Below are positions 1-10,442 of a DNA stretch of 64,000 bases, piece after piece. The notes beneath the pieces are model-generated. The model was not told the origin of the DNA. It did no database searches and saw only the letters and a program-made list of their open reading frames with translations. This DNA comes from Phyllosticta citriasiana (taxonomy: Eukaryota > Ascomycota > Dothideomycetes > Botryosphaeriales > Phyllostictaceae), in assembly GCA_038021145.1 (NCBI GenBank), contig JBBPHT010000008.1, positions 1,798,001 through 1,862,000 on the forward strand, given 5' to 3'. Position numbers and translations under genes: made by a program. How positions within the stretch are numbered: the stretch's first letter is position 1; every line of letters begins with the position of its first letter.

Positions 1-336
1 GGCGAGAGACGGTGAAATGGTATCACCACGGTACGCGTTGGTGGTTGACTTTCTGGCGACGGGACGCGCGCGCCGACTCGGAGCTTCCGCCCGTCCCCAA
101 GCACCCAAGCTCTGACCCGCCCGCCGAGCCCGAGTCTGTCCCGACCATCATCACCACCACAACCTCTCCCCAAGCCAGAGCGATCAAACAAACGACGATA
201 TCTCTTTCTTCTCGGCGTGACTACCTGGAGACGGTGTTTTTCCCTCGTCTAATCACCACAAACCACGCATTTGATCCCCCGTCTCTTTTTCTCTGGTCAT
301 CTTTTCCATCTATCTCACCATTTCCCATCTTGGGGC
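1..336. other. 5' flank of TTI1, no gene seen
   Basis: This is the upstream region of the TTI1 gene. It is pyrimidine-rich on the plus strand, as fungal promoters and leaders often are. A 129-codon open frame starting near base 12 runs through it, but the composition is low-complexity (Thr/Ser/Pro) and I see no protein family in it. I regard it as leader sequence. Confidence 0.5.
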
Positions 337-3300
337 ATGGAGTGCCGGCAGCGAATTTTCCATCTTGTAAGGCACCAAGTACGATAAAACATCACCTCTG
401 ACACTTAACAGCTCAAGCCTCACTGTGTCCAACTCTCCCAGGCCGTCCTCGAAATAGCAGCCAACAATGGAGACCCAAAGCAGGTCGTCAGCCGTCTTTC
501 CAACCTTCTTGTTGCTCTGCGCGAGGCAGCGTCTACTCCAGACACATTAGATGCAAAACTCACCGACTATGTCTTTTTCCCCTTGTCGTATGTCCTGCGC
601 GAGCGGCAAAAGCTTCCAGGCGTCGCCGTGGAGCTAACGCTCGACTGCATTACTGTTCTTCTTGAATCAGGCTGGCGGTCAAACACGAATCCAGATTTGA
701 GTCACCAAATTCTGTTACTGGCCACTGGCTTCGCCGGTGGTCCTCCTGGACAGAAAAACGCCACACAATCGTCAGAGGAGTTGCAAACTGCGGCTTTCCG
801 ATGCCTCGATCAATTATTCACCAACTACCAAGACAACGACTTGGCTCGCAAGTCCTTGACAGATGTCAAAAACATGGGTCCTCTAGGCCACTCCGTCATG
901 GTCATGTTGGAAGGTATCCAAGAGGGACCATCAAACAATGTCCAGATTGCCGCTTCTAATGCCTTGTTTGCCTGTTGCTCTGCGATTCCGGACCGCGATG
1001 CCCTGGCCAGCATCATGCCCAAAATTGTTTCGACGCTTTCGACTGTCCTGGTCCCATCCACGCAACAGCGCCGCTCTTACAAGACATTCCAACGCTCGCT
1101 CGAGATTCTCTCACATCTCTTTAAGACTGTCTTGGCCGACGAATTCACCAACAACCTCCCTTCGAGCACCGAAACGGGCGAATCAGGGAAGCAGCTCAAT
1201 CAATCGTGGCTACAAGCAACAGCGTCTTGGATAAAAAAGGCCTTGGCCAACGTCATCCGCATTCGTCATCACGAGCGCAGCGAGGTCCGTCACGCATTGC
1301 TAGATCTTTGTCTGGTTGTGCTGCAAGATTGTAAAACATCTCTCAAAGACTCGGCAGCCATGATGGTTGAAACTATGGTCGTCTTGTGCGGTGCGGATGA
1401 AGACTTCCAAGCTACAAGCACTGTGCGCCAGGTCCTCCTGGCGGACTCCAAATTCGCCGACCTGTTGAGATCTGCAATCCACAACTGGGCTATTTCCTTG
1501 CCGAGAGTAATGACAAGTCCCGATGACAGTGTAAAGCGGACGACAATCAAGCAAATTTCAACGGCTTACCACCTGCTTTCTGAGCATGGCGTCGAGCTGG
1601 GGCTCGTTGATCGGATGCTGGCCACGAACCTGCGCGATGGCATCTCGACGGCAATCTTGGAGTCGTCGAAGAAGATGGAGATTGTGGAGACCACCGCGCT
1701 AGCTCCTTCCATGGATATGACCTCTTCTTCGACGATCAACACTTCGCTCGAATTTGAGCAGGTGTTGTACGAAAACGATTCTCAACGAGTAATTGCGCAA
1801 GACCTCAAACAGCTCGTCGAAAACGTGAGCATATCCAAATCGTCCTTGACGGCCGCCAGAGAGCTTGTGGATTCTCTACATTCGTTCCGAGGAGCGCAAC
1901 AGGTGGCCAGTTTCTGGACTGCACTTCAGCTCCTCCGCTCCGGAAACAAGCAAGACTCGCTGATGAACGATTTCCTCGCCATCGACGACGGCGCCTTGTC
2001 CCCCCACGAGGAGCTCCTGGAGGAACTCTACTCGCTCTCGCTGGACACGCTCCAGCAACACCATGTCGAAACGCCGCACGACTGGCGGATCCAAGCCCTT
2101 GCGCTCGAGACGATGGCATTCCAAGCACAAACACTCAAGAACGAGTTCCGGATCGAGCTCGTCGACGCCCTCTACCCCATCGTGCACCTGGTCGGCTCAT
2201 CACACGCAAACCTGCGCTCGCACGCCGCAACAGCTCTCAACATCATAGCCGCAGCGTGCGGCTACAGCTCCGTCAGCGCGCTGATCGTCGAAAACGTCGA
2301 CTACCTCGTCAACGCCGTCGCGCTCAAGCTCAACACGTTCGACATTAGCCCGCAGGCGCCGCAGGTGCTGCTCATGATGATCAAGCTGAGCGGGCCCAGT
2401 CTGCTGCCGTATCTGGATGATTTGGTTGGCAGCATTTTTGCGGCGCTGGAGAGCTTCCATGGGTATCCGCGGTTGGTGGAGCTGCTGTTTCGCGTGCTTA
2501 GCGGCATTGCGGAGGAGGGCGTTAAGACGCCGCTGCTCGCTATTACTGCTGGCCAGCAAGAGTCGAAGACTGGGGGAGAGCAGGAGTTGACGAGTGTCCA
2601 AGACGTGCTGGCCATTCTCGAAGACTTGCAGCGGAGAGAGGCAAAGGAAGACCATCCCGTCGAGCTAGAGAAAGCAGAGTTCCCGCGTGCGCCATGGAAG
2701 GACGTCGACAAGGGCAAAACATGCCTCATCGAAGATGTCGACGACGACGAGAATCAAGAACAACAAAAAGAAGAAGAAGAAGAATCCGTAGAGCCCGACC
2801 CCCCACCACCCGCGCCCGCAACCTACGCCCTCCTCCACAAAATCACCAGCCTAACCCAACACTACCTCTCCTCGCCCTCGCCGACCCTGCGCACCTCCCT
2901 CCTCTCCCTCCTCAAAACCACCCTCCCCTCCCTCGCCAAACACGAAAACACCTTCCTCCCCCTCCTCAACACGCTCTGGCCAGCACTGGTCCCGCGCCTC
3001 GCCGACCCCGAAGCGTACGTCGTCGAGGGCGCCTGCGACGTCGCGGCCGTCATGTGCGCGTACGGCGGCGAATTTATGCGCGGGAGGATTGAAGGCGTGT
3101 GGGGCGCGTTGCTGCGGTTGTTTGAGAGCGGCGGCAGTACGGAGGGCAAAGAGAAAAGGAACATGAAAGACCGCGCCCCAATGGCACCATGGTCATGGTC
3201 GTCGTCGTCGATACTCGCACTACCCTCGCGGCCCAGAGCCGCCGCCGCCGCCGCCACCACCACCACCACCACCACCACCACCGGTGCCACCGCTACTACA

Positions 3301-3762
3301 TCCTCACCCTCAACCCACAACACCTCAGACCCGCACCTGCACCACCCGCCGTCAACATTCTACACCACGGCCCCCACGCGCATCATCCGCGCCGCGCTGA
3401 CGCGCCTCTTCGCTGCCATCATAACGCACGTCACGCTTTCCGACGCAGCATTCGATCAGGCGCTCGCCCTTTTGCTTCCGCGCGTCGTCGCTGATGAAGA
3501 GCTGCGGACCGCGTTTGAGAGGAGGAATGCGGATGCGGTGTGGTTGGCGATGATGGTGTATCGGGGGCAGGGTGTGGAGAAGGAAGGGGGAGAAAAGGGG
3601 AGGAAGAAGGCGAGAGAGAAGGCGAGAAGAGGGGAGAAGGACGAGAGGGGGATGGATGAGGGGGGGTGGGAATTGGAGGCAGAGCTCGTGGGATGGCGAC
3701 GGCCGCGGGAGGAAGAGTGGGTGTGGAGGGGGAGGCGGGCGAGGTTTGCGACGGTGGTTTAG
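337..3762 (+). CDS. TTI1: TEL2-interacting protein 1 (TTI1), HEAT-repeat TTT complex subunit
   Basis: Two exons, 337-366 and 412-3762, encode about 1126 residues. The 45-base intron begins GTAAGG, ends TTAACAG and has a CTGAC branch site. ATG 337 is chosen because it gives ten residues that join in frame to LKPHCVQLSQAV, the usual beginning of fungal TTI1. The protein is a long alpha-helical HEAT solenoid. In the family, TTI1 acts with TEL2 and TTI2 as an Hsp90 co-chaperone that stabilises PIKK kinases such as TOR, ATM and ATR. An acidic Glu/Gln stretch near residue 795 and a poly-Ala/poly-Thr run coded by GCC/ACC triplets near residue 970 interrupt the solenoid. The C-terminus is very rich in Lys, Arg and Glu. 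It is convergent with the next gene. Confidence 0.85.
3240..3282 (+). repeat. GCC/ACC trinucleotide run inside TTI1
   Basis: In-frame triplet run coding for poly-Ala then poly-Thr in a linker between HEAT repeats of TTI1. It keeps the reading frame, so length changes would alter only the linker. Confidence 0.8.
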
Positions 3763-3884
3763 GGCAAAGGAAAGTTGAGCAAGCACATAGACAGACAGAC
3801 AGTCAGTCACACATGAATATACCCTTGTCTGCACGCACCTATCTACATCGACAATGCCACATCAACCCCTCCCCTTTCCCATCA

Positions 3885-5031
3885 TCACACCCTCTTCTTC
3901 CCCTCTTTGCCCCCACCAACACCCCCAAAAGCAACATACGCGCATCGCAAGATCCACAGCGGGAAAAACACCCACAGCAGATTGAAAAAGGACAGGTATA
4001 GGTACTTGTACATCCAGTTGCTCGTGTCGAGATTGGGGCTGCCGGTTAGCCATTCGGGGCAGAATGTCATCCAGCCTAGACGTTGGAGAGAGAGGACGTT
4101 AGTAAGTTGTTGTGGGGAAGGATTGGGGAGGAGGAGGAGGAGGAGGACAAGGGGTGAGATTGGACCCTGGGACCCCGGAACTCTGGGACCCTTCTTTTTG
4201 TTGTGTATAGGAGGGATTGAGATGGCGGCACCCTGGGTAGTAAGGCTGGGAGGGATGGGTTGCGTTGTTGGGTCTAGATGCCAAGCAGGGATCAGGGGGT
4301 TTGGGGGTTGGTTGGTTGAGCGTTGCGCGTCCCTCTCGCGACGGAGCCTCTCCATCATTTCCCGTCAGGGTCTCTTGAAAAGCTCAACCCAAAGACCAAA
4401 CAAATGAAAAAAAAAAAGAAAGAAAAAAAAACTTGAGAAAGAGAAGGAAAATCAACTCACCACCGTACAACTCCCCCGTCGCCAAAACCGTCATCCAAAA
4501 CCAACTCCTGCCACTCACCCCACCACCTCCCTCACCCCTCCACGCCCCCCTCCTCACCCCCTCCGCACACACGGCCGCCAACGGCGCCCCAATTCCCACA
4601 GTCAACAACTCCAAACTGACAACCCCCGTATCGCTGCCGCCCCACCGCCGATCCGCCTTGGCGTACTCCTGCCACAAGCGACTGAACGGGCCGGCGCCGT
4701 AGAAGGCGCCGTACAGACGGGATGGATCGTTCAGCCAGTGGACGCCGGGGGGTAGGGGTTCGAAGGGCGAGGCCGAGCCCAGTGAATCCTCTGGGGAGAG
4801 CGTGGAGCGCAGAGCGGACACGAAAAAACAGTTCCACAGAAAACTGCCTTCGAAGATGGCGTGGATGGCGGCGTCGAAGGCGTGCCAGATGAAGAGGACG
4901 CGCAGTGTCTTAGTCGTGCCGTGGGGTAGGAGGCGCAGCGAGAGGGTGTAGGCGAGGGAGAGGGCGGCGACGGTGCCGAGGAGGGAGAGGATGGTTGTGG
5001 CGTCGATTGCTGGTTTTGTGGGGGAGGACAT
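3885..5031 (-). CDS. EBP/EXPERA-domain membrane protein (emopamil-binding-like)
   Basis: Two exons on the minus strand, 5031-4461 and 4075-3885, give 253 residues. The intron (4460-4076, 385 bases) starts GTGAGT and ends TCTAG; splicing restores GELYGGWMTFCPEW across the joint. Four hydrophobic segments are visible, with family motifs IWHAFDAAIHAIFEGSFLWN (first helices) and WMTFCPEWLTGSPNL before the last helix. EBP proteins are ER sterol delta8-delta7 isomerases in animals and plants. Fungi normally use the unrelated ERG2 for that step, so catalytic activity here is uncertain and I give no symbol. The intron is unusually long for this locus and holds purine-rich and poly-A tracts, so alternative splicing is possible. 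The end lies 122 bases from TTI1, tail to tail. Confidence 0.8.
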
Positions 5032-5337
5032 GGTGGTGAGGGGTTGTGTGTTGGTCTGGTGGAAGTAGGTAGGTCAGCGGGAGTGGTTTCTAGGTAGGTC
5101 GGGTATGAGTGGATATGATCGAGGCGCTGCAGGAAGCGCGCAATCAATCGAAGCTCTCTCACCTCAGCGCGAGAAAGCAACAACACACCTCTTTCTCTAT
5201 CCCTCTTTCCCCCGCTTTCTCTCGCTCAACCCTCAGTACCGCAACAACCGCAACAACCGCTCAAAGCGCAAACCCCGTATCCCAGACACGGGCGAAACGG
5301 GCGGCAGCAGGACGGGCGGGAAAAAGCCGACAATTCT

Positions 5338-5369
5338 AAAAAAAAAAAAAGGAAAAAAAAAAAAAAAAG
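5338..5369. repeat. Poly-A tract
   Basis: Two runs of A separated by GG, upstream of the EBP-like gene. A-rich tracts of this kind recur at 12394-12422 and 52927-52950, with T-runs at 23285-23307 and 61613-61632. Confidence 0.85.
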
Positions 5370-6533
5370 GTAGGCTGAATGCACGGCAGGCGGCACGCAA
5401 GTAAATAAAGTCAGGAGGCGGTCGGTCGGTGGGTCGGTGCGGTAAGTGTGATGCGGAGAGAGACTGGACTGGACTGGACTGGACGGGAGCGAAGCGAGTG
5501 GAAAGTGCCTGCCTGAGGTGGTGGTGGTTCGGAAAGGTCGGCCGGTCTCGGGAAGACGCGTCGTCGTTTGTCGCTGGCTAGGGGCGCTGCAGGCATCATG
5601 GCGGGGCAACTTTTCAGTCGTCGGTCGGCTGAGGTGGGGTCGGATGTCTGTCTCAGTTTCGGCGGCAGAAGTCAACATCACGATTCGAGCTCAACCAACA
5701 CTTCACGAGTAGGTAGGTAGGTAGGTCACCAGTCACTCAATTGATCGATTGAAGAGCAAAGCAAATGCCAGAATTTGTTTTTTTGTGGATTTTCTCTTCT
5801 GCGCGGGCGCCAAGGCCAGCCTCGCTCTGCGGGGGAAGCCTCGAGCACCAGCTGATAGATGGGGGAATTGGATAGGGGAAACATGTATCGATGAATGCCG
5901 CTTCTCCTCCCCTAACCAATGAAAACAACGCACGACGCGCAAAAGCCCGATTTCCTGTCCTCAACAAATACGCGCGCATTGGAAGAGACGGTAGGTTGCA
6001 CCGTCTTCCGATTGTGCCAATGCTTCTTCATATGCCTTCGCTATCCCATCCGTCGATCGGTAGGAAACAGGAGGAATGCTTCGTGTAAAAAAGAGCAAAG
6101 GAAACAACAAAGAGGAAAAAGAAACATGGCAAAGAAACAAACGCAACTTTTGAGCATTCCACCCATCCCTACCATCAACGAGACAAGACTGACGACGAGC
6201 AAAACACGTCAACAACGAACAAGAGCATGGAGAGCTAACAACAAGACGGGAGTAGCCACTTCTTGAGAGTACTACACAAGCTGTCTATTAAAAAGGAATC
6301 AAAGGGGGGGGGGGGAGAGAGAGAGAAGAGAGCAAGAAGAAAGACCCAAAGCAAGCTGCGGGCAGACAAAACACCAACAATGACTCCGTCCCGGTGCAAA
6401 GACTCCGATCCCTCCCAGAGCAACGCAGAAAAGTCGATTATGCAGAGCCGCACAAGACAAAGCAATTTCCGGTAATGCATGTCGTCAAAACGCATGAGGA
6501 TAATGATGCACCAGCCAAGGCCACCACTGCCTC

Positions 6534-6535
<2 letters not shown>

Positions 6536-6579
<44 letters not shown>
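6536..6579. repeat. (GT)22 microsatellite
   Basis: Perfect GT dinucleotide repeat of 44 bases about 160 bases beyond the stop codon of the PP1 subunit gene. It is probably in or near its 3' UTR. Confidence 0.95.
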
Positions 6580-6580
<1 letters not shown>

Positions 6581-6739
6581 AGCCGTGAGCCCGGCCGTTA
6601 AAAAGAGAGGACGCTTTTGAACCTTTCCAGTCTGTTTGCCTCTCGGCACCGACCAGTCCATCGCATCGTCACCAATCGATCTCGTAACAGCGTCATCGTA
6701 TCCACATTGGTCGCCTCCCAGCCACGCCACACCGCCGCC

Positions 6740-6919
6740 TCAGCCGAGAATCGCCTTGGGCGTGTGAGAATCAATGAAAATGCCTCGGTGCATGTTGTTG
6801 TTGTAGGGATATCCAAAAGAAACCGGGGGCGTGGTGCGATCGCCAAAGTCGGAACCTGTCACCGGTCCGGGCGATCCCGACCGCGACAGAAAAGGGCTCG
6901 TCGACCGTGGCGGCACCTT

Positions 6920-6952
<33 letters not shown>

Positions 6953-8907
6953 TGCCCCGTCGAGCGACGGCGGTTCCTCCTGGGGAGGGCTTATGCTGCC
7001 CGAAACCGACCCACGAGGACTGACGGCCGCGTCGTCTTGGTCGTGGGCGCCATCCGTTGCCACGGCCTGCGGAGCCGACGACTGAGACGTATTCTTCCGG
7101 GATCCAAACTGTTGCCGTGTCAGTGTCGAGGAGCATAGTGGCCATCGTGGACGGAGGGACGTACGAAGCAATATTTCTGGATGAGTTCGTTGTATTCTGC
7201 CGACTTGAGGTCCGGCTTCTCCGACGACAACTGGTCCGGTCGAGGGGCGTTGAGGTTGGTTGGCGCCGGAGCGTCGCCTTGCTTTGCAAAGTAGTCGGTG
7301 CGGGGTTTGCTGCCCTTGCCGCTTGGGGCCTGCTTGCCCGTGGGGATGGCGGCAGTGAGGGAAGCACCGAAGTCGTACCGCGATGCAAAGGCCTGGGGAT
7401 TGTTCTGGGCGTCTTGATCGGGGAACCGGCGCTGTGCCTTGCTCTTCTTAAAGCGGAGTGGAGCGCTCGTGTCAAACTCAAACTTGGAATCGAACGCATG
7501 CCCAAAGTCGTCATCCATGGACGCGGGCATCGAACGGGGGCGAGCCGACTGTGGGGAATGTCTGCTGCGTGGGATCGCCCCGAGCGAGCCAGCAGCTGGT
7601 CCCTGCTTGGAACCTTTGCTCTTGGCCACTGTCTTTTTGATAAAGTCGGCCTGGTAGTTCATCGAGTTGTTGTTGTCCCAGAATTCTTGTCCATTGACGT
7701 TGTAGCGGACGCACAGCAGCATCGTCTTTGACTCGAGATGCGCCTGGTCAGCCAACTTGATGTTGAAGACAAAGCGGTCGTAGCCATCGTTGCTTTGCTT
7801 TCGCCGCACGTCGTTGTTGAACTCTGCCACGACTTCGGACGTTGTCTTCCAATAGTCAAGCGTGAAGCGAGCCACAACCGACTTATGAAAGGCAATGTTG
7901 GCAACAGCCACATGGCCAATGAGGGTGCTGGTGTCTGGCGAGAGGCAAATCTTTTCGACCCTCACGGGCTGGGATTGCCTCTCGAACGAGTCTCGCGGGA
8001 AGTTGGTCAGCCGAAGCTCCCACTCGACCTTTTCACGACGAGTGTATTCATCACCAAAGGGGTACTCGTGCTCGCTGTCGTAAGCCTCTACTGGCGAGGA
8101 GCCGGCGCTGACGGCAATGGGCCGGTCGACTTGGAGAAAGTGGCGGACCTGTTCAATATCATCGTTGAAGTGCACTGCCTTGGAAAACGATGGTGTGCCA
8201 GGCATGCTAGACGGTCGACGGCGGTTGTGGGACGTCGGTCTTAGAGCGGGCTTGACGAGCTCGCCCGACTTTTTGCGGAGTAACGGCGGTTTCATCGTCA
8301 GCCCGTCATCCTCGCTGCTGTCGTCAGACGTCTGGATGGGCGATTCGGTGAGTTGGTTGTGGCTGGAAAGAGCGATTTCGCTGGTGGACCGCGAGTGGGA
8401 GATTTTACGGGCCTCGGCGCTGAGAGCCGGCCTGGGAACAGCGGCGGCAGCTGGAGAGAGCAAGGAGTCGCTGGGCTGACGTTCAGGCGAGTGGCATCGC
8501 TTCAGCTCGATCGACTGCAGGGCCTCGTGCAGCTCAGCAATCTTTCCAGAGGTCCGGCCTCGCTCTTCATCGTCCGAGTTTTGCACAGAGTCTGGAGGTG
8601 TCGATTCGGCACCTACGGGAATCAATAGCTTGATCGACGGCGGAGTCGGGTGGTGTGCGGTACCATTCGCCGTCACCTGGCCGGTGGGGGCATTCTGCGG
8701 CTGGGTGGATTGCGAGATTGACGGGCTGCGGCGGTGCTTGCTCAGGTAGGCGGTCGACGAGAGGGAGTGCGGCAGTTGAGGGCGGCGAGGAGAGGTTGCA
8801 GAGTGTGGGCTCTGAGAGGCTTCGCTGTAGGAATGGTTGCGACTGAGAATAGGACTTGTGGGCTTCGACGACGCGGGAGACCGTTGGGAGGGTGGCGTGT
8901 AAGGCAT
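6740..8907 (-). CDS. Protein phosphatase 1 regulatory subunit, CBM21 glycogen-targeting (Gac1-like)
   Basis: Two exons, 8907-7165 and 7108-6740, encode 703 residues. The 56-base intron starts GTACGT and ends CAACAG. The N-terminal 230 residues are Ser/Pro-rich and probably disordered. KAVHF at residues 243-247 fits the PP1-docking RVxF motif. A CBM21 carbohydrate-binding domain follows at about 296-418, with the typical EFWDNNNSMNY near its end. In the family these proteins tether PP1 to glycogen and activate glycogen synthase; yeast Gac1 and Pig1 are the models. The last exon carries a run of eleven Asp coded by a GAC triplet repeat. ATG 8907 is chosen because it gives a typical start (MPYTPPSQRSP) and nothing conserved lies upstream. 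More than 9 kb without a supportable gene lies upstream, so its promoter may be extensive. Confidence 0.85.
6919..6953 (-). repeat. GAC triplet repeat (poly-Asp) in PP1 subunit exon 2
   Basis: GTC repeat on the plus strand, read as GAC codons on the minus strand. It gives about eleven consecutive Asp residues in the C-terminal tail of the CBM21 protein. Confidence 0.9.
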
Positions 8908-10171
8908 CCGGCCGGCTTGACACAGGTGTCGGGAGGGTAGGATCGAGAATTGAGAGAGCTCAGGACGAAGAGAGCATTACAAGAAGTAGGCAGAGGACCT
9001 GCAAGAGCGACGTCAGCAACAGTGAATCAGGGCGGGCGGTGGTGTCCAAGCGGGTAGGTGGTGTGACAGGAGCCGGAACCGGAGTTGCGAGTTGCTAGGG
9101 CGGCAGAGATGGGGAGAGAAAGGGACGACGCACTGACTGGACCTGAAGATGAACAAGGCAATTAGGTCGACGTCGGGGGCCAACGACCGAATGCCAGACG
9201 GAAAAGGTCGCCGTGAAGTCGTGAGTGTTGTTGGATTGCGAGTCGTGGTCGTCGGCGGCGGCGGCGGCGGCGGCGTCAGAGGGCTTGTGGAGAAGGCTCC
9301 TGCCTGTGACGGACGCGGGTGGAGAGTCGGGGTGGTGGAGGAGGAGGAGGAGGAGGAGGTGGACGTGGAGGAGGAGGTGGAGGCAAGCAAAAGCTGGAAG
9401 TGATAAGAGGCGGAGAGGAAGGATTATGAACAGTCGGCAGCGGGGGCCTGGTCCGGGTGGGATGAGTCCAGTTTGGCTTGAGGGGAAGAGAGAGGAGAGC
9501 GACGAGGTGTTGAGAAGGTATTGGGGCAGCGTTAACACTCTAAATCCAGGATTTGGCTTGGCCTGCAGAGCTTCGAGAACCAGGGCGATCCCAACCGACC
9601 AGGATGCTAGAGCGAAGCGTTGAAGGATTCGCTGCGCGACGTGCTGATCGGGGTACTTTGGTCGACAAAGAGGCCTTTTCTTTGTCCGCAACCATCAATC
9701 AGTGTGCCCGCCCGTCCAAGGTCTGTCTTCAAGTCTTTACCCCGGCCGCTGTAAGCGAACCCCCCTCCAGTCTCTGCTCTACCCAGGCCCAGGGCCCCAC
9801 AGTGCCCACAGTGCCCACAGTGCCCACCTGTCTGCCCGTCGTCTCCACCTGTTTTTCTTTCCACTTGCTCTCTCTCAACACCCACCTCGCCGATTATTTT
9901 CGATTTGATCCCTCCCTCCTCTTGCCCTCACGATACAAAATCCGCATCCTCTCCTTCCTCCCCTCGTCCCACCCGTCGCCTGACATGATCCACCCACCAC
10001 CTCAGCTCCGGTCGTCTGCAAGCGGCGCTGGAATGCGGCGCTCGAGCCGGCCGTGGTAGCGCATCAGCGGCGGGCCTCGTCGCGGTTAGGCGCCATGCTA
10101 GATAACAAGCCACACACGCTCCCTCCCTGTCCCCTTCCAACAATCCCAACCCGTGCTTGCCGGACGCCTGC

Positions 10172-10203
10172 TTGCCTGCCTGCCTGCCTGCCTGCCTGCC
10201 TGC
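10172..10203. repeat. TGCC tetranucleotide repeat
   Basis: About seven to eight TGCC units in the long gene-free stretch. Confidence 0.85.
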
Positions 10204-10410
10204 AGCACGACAAGCAACATGCTCACCGCCCCAGCCTGAAACTCATGTTGTCTGTTGTATGTCTGCTCTTCTCCGCACCGAGAAATGGAATCTGTGCGAG
10301 TGCTCGTGTGCAACCCTGCCACAGCCAAAAAAGCCGCGCAACCCCTGGCTACCGCTGCCCGTTCGTATCAAGTCTCCTTTTTGGCAGCTATGACTAGCAC
10401 CTGTCGTTGT

Positions 10411-10442
<32 letters not shown>

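Larger units (their letters stand above)
5032..6739. other. Intergenic region, no gene seen
   Basis: This lies between the 5' end of the EBP-like gene and the 3' end of the PP1 subunit gene. It holds poly-A tracts (5338-5369), an ACTGG tandem run near 5464-5485, a GTAGG run near 5710-5728 and a 44-base GT microsatellite. The open frames are short and low in complexity. Confidence 0.5.

Noticed and set aside
12..401. 129-codon plus-strand open frame at the left edge
   Set aside because: Low-complexity Thr/Ser/Pro content, and its end overlaps the TTI1 first exon and intron in another frame.
9095..9691. 198-codon minus-strand open frame upstream of the PP1 subunit
   Set aside because: Leu/Ser/His runs come from triplet repeats (GGC, GAG); no family resemblance; opposite-strand frames are equally open.
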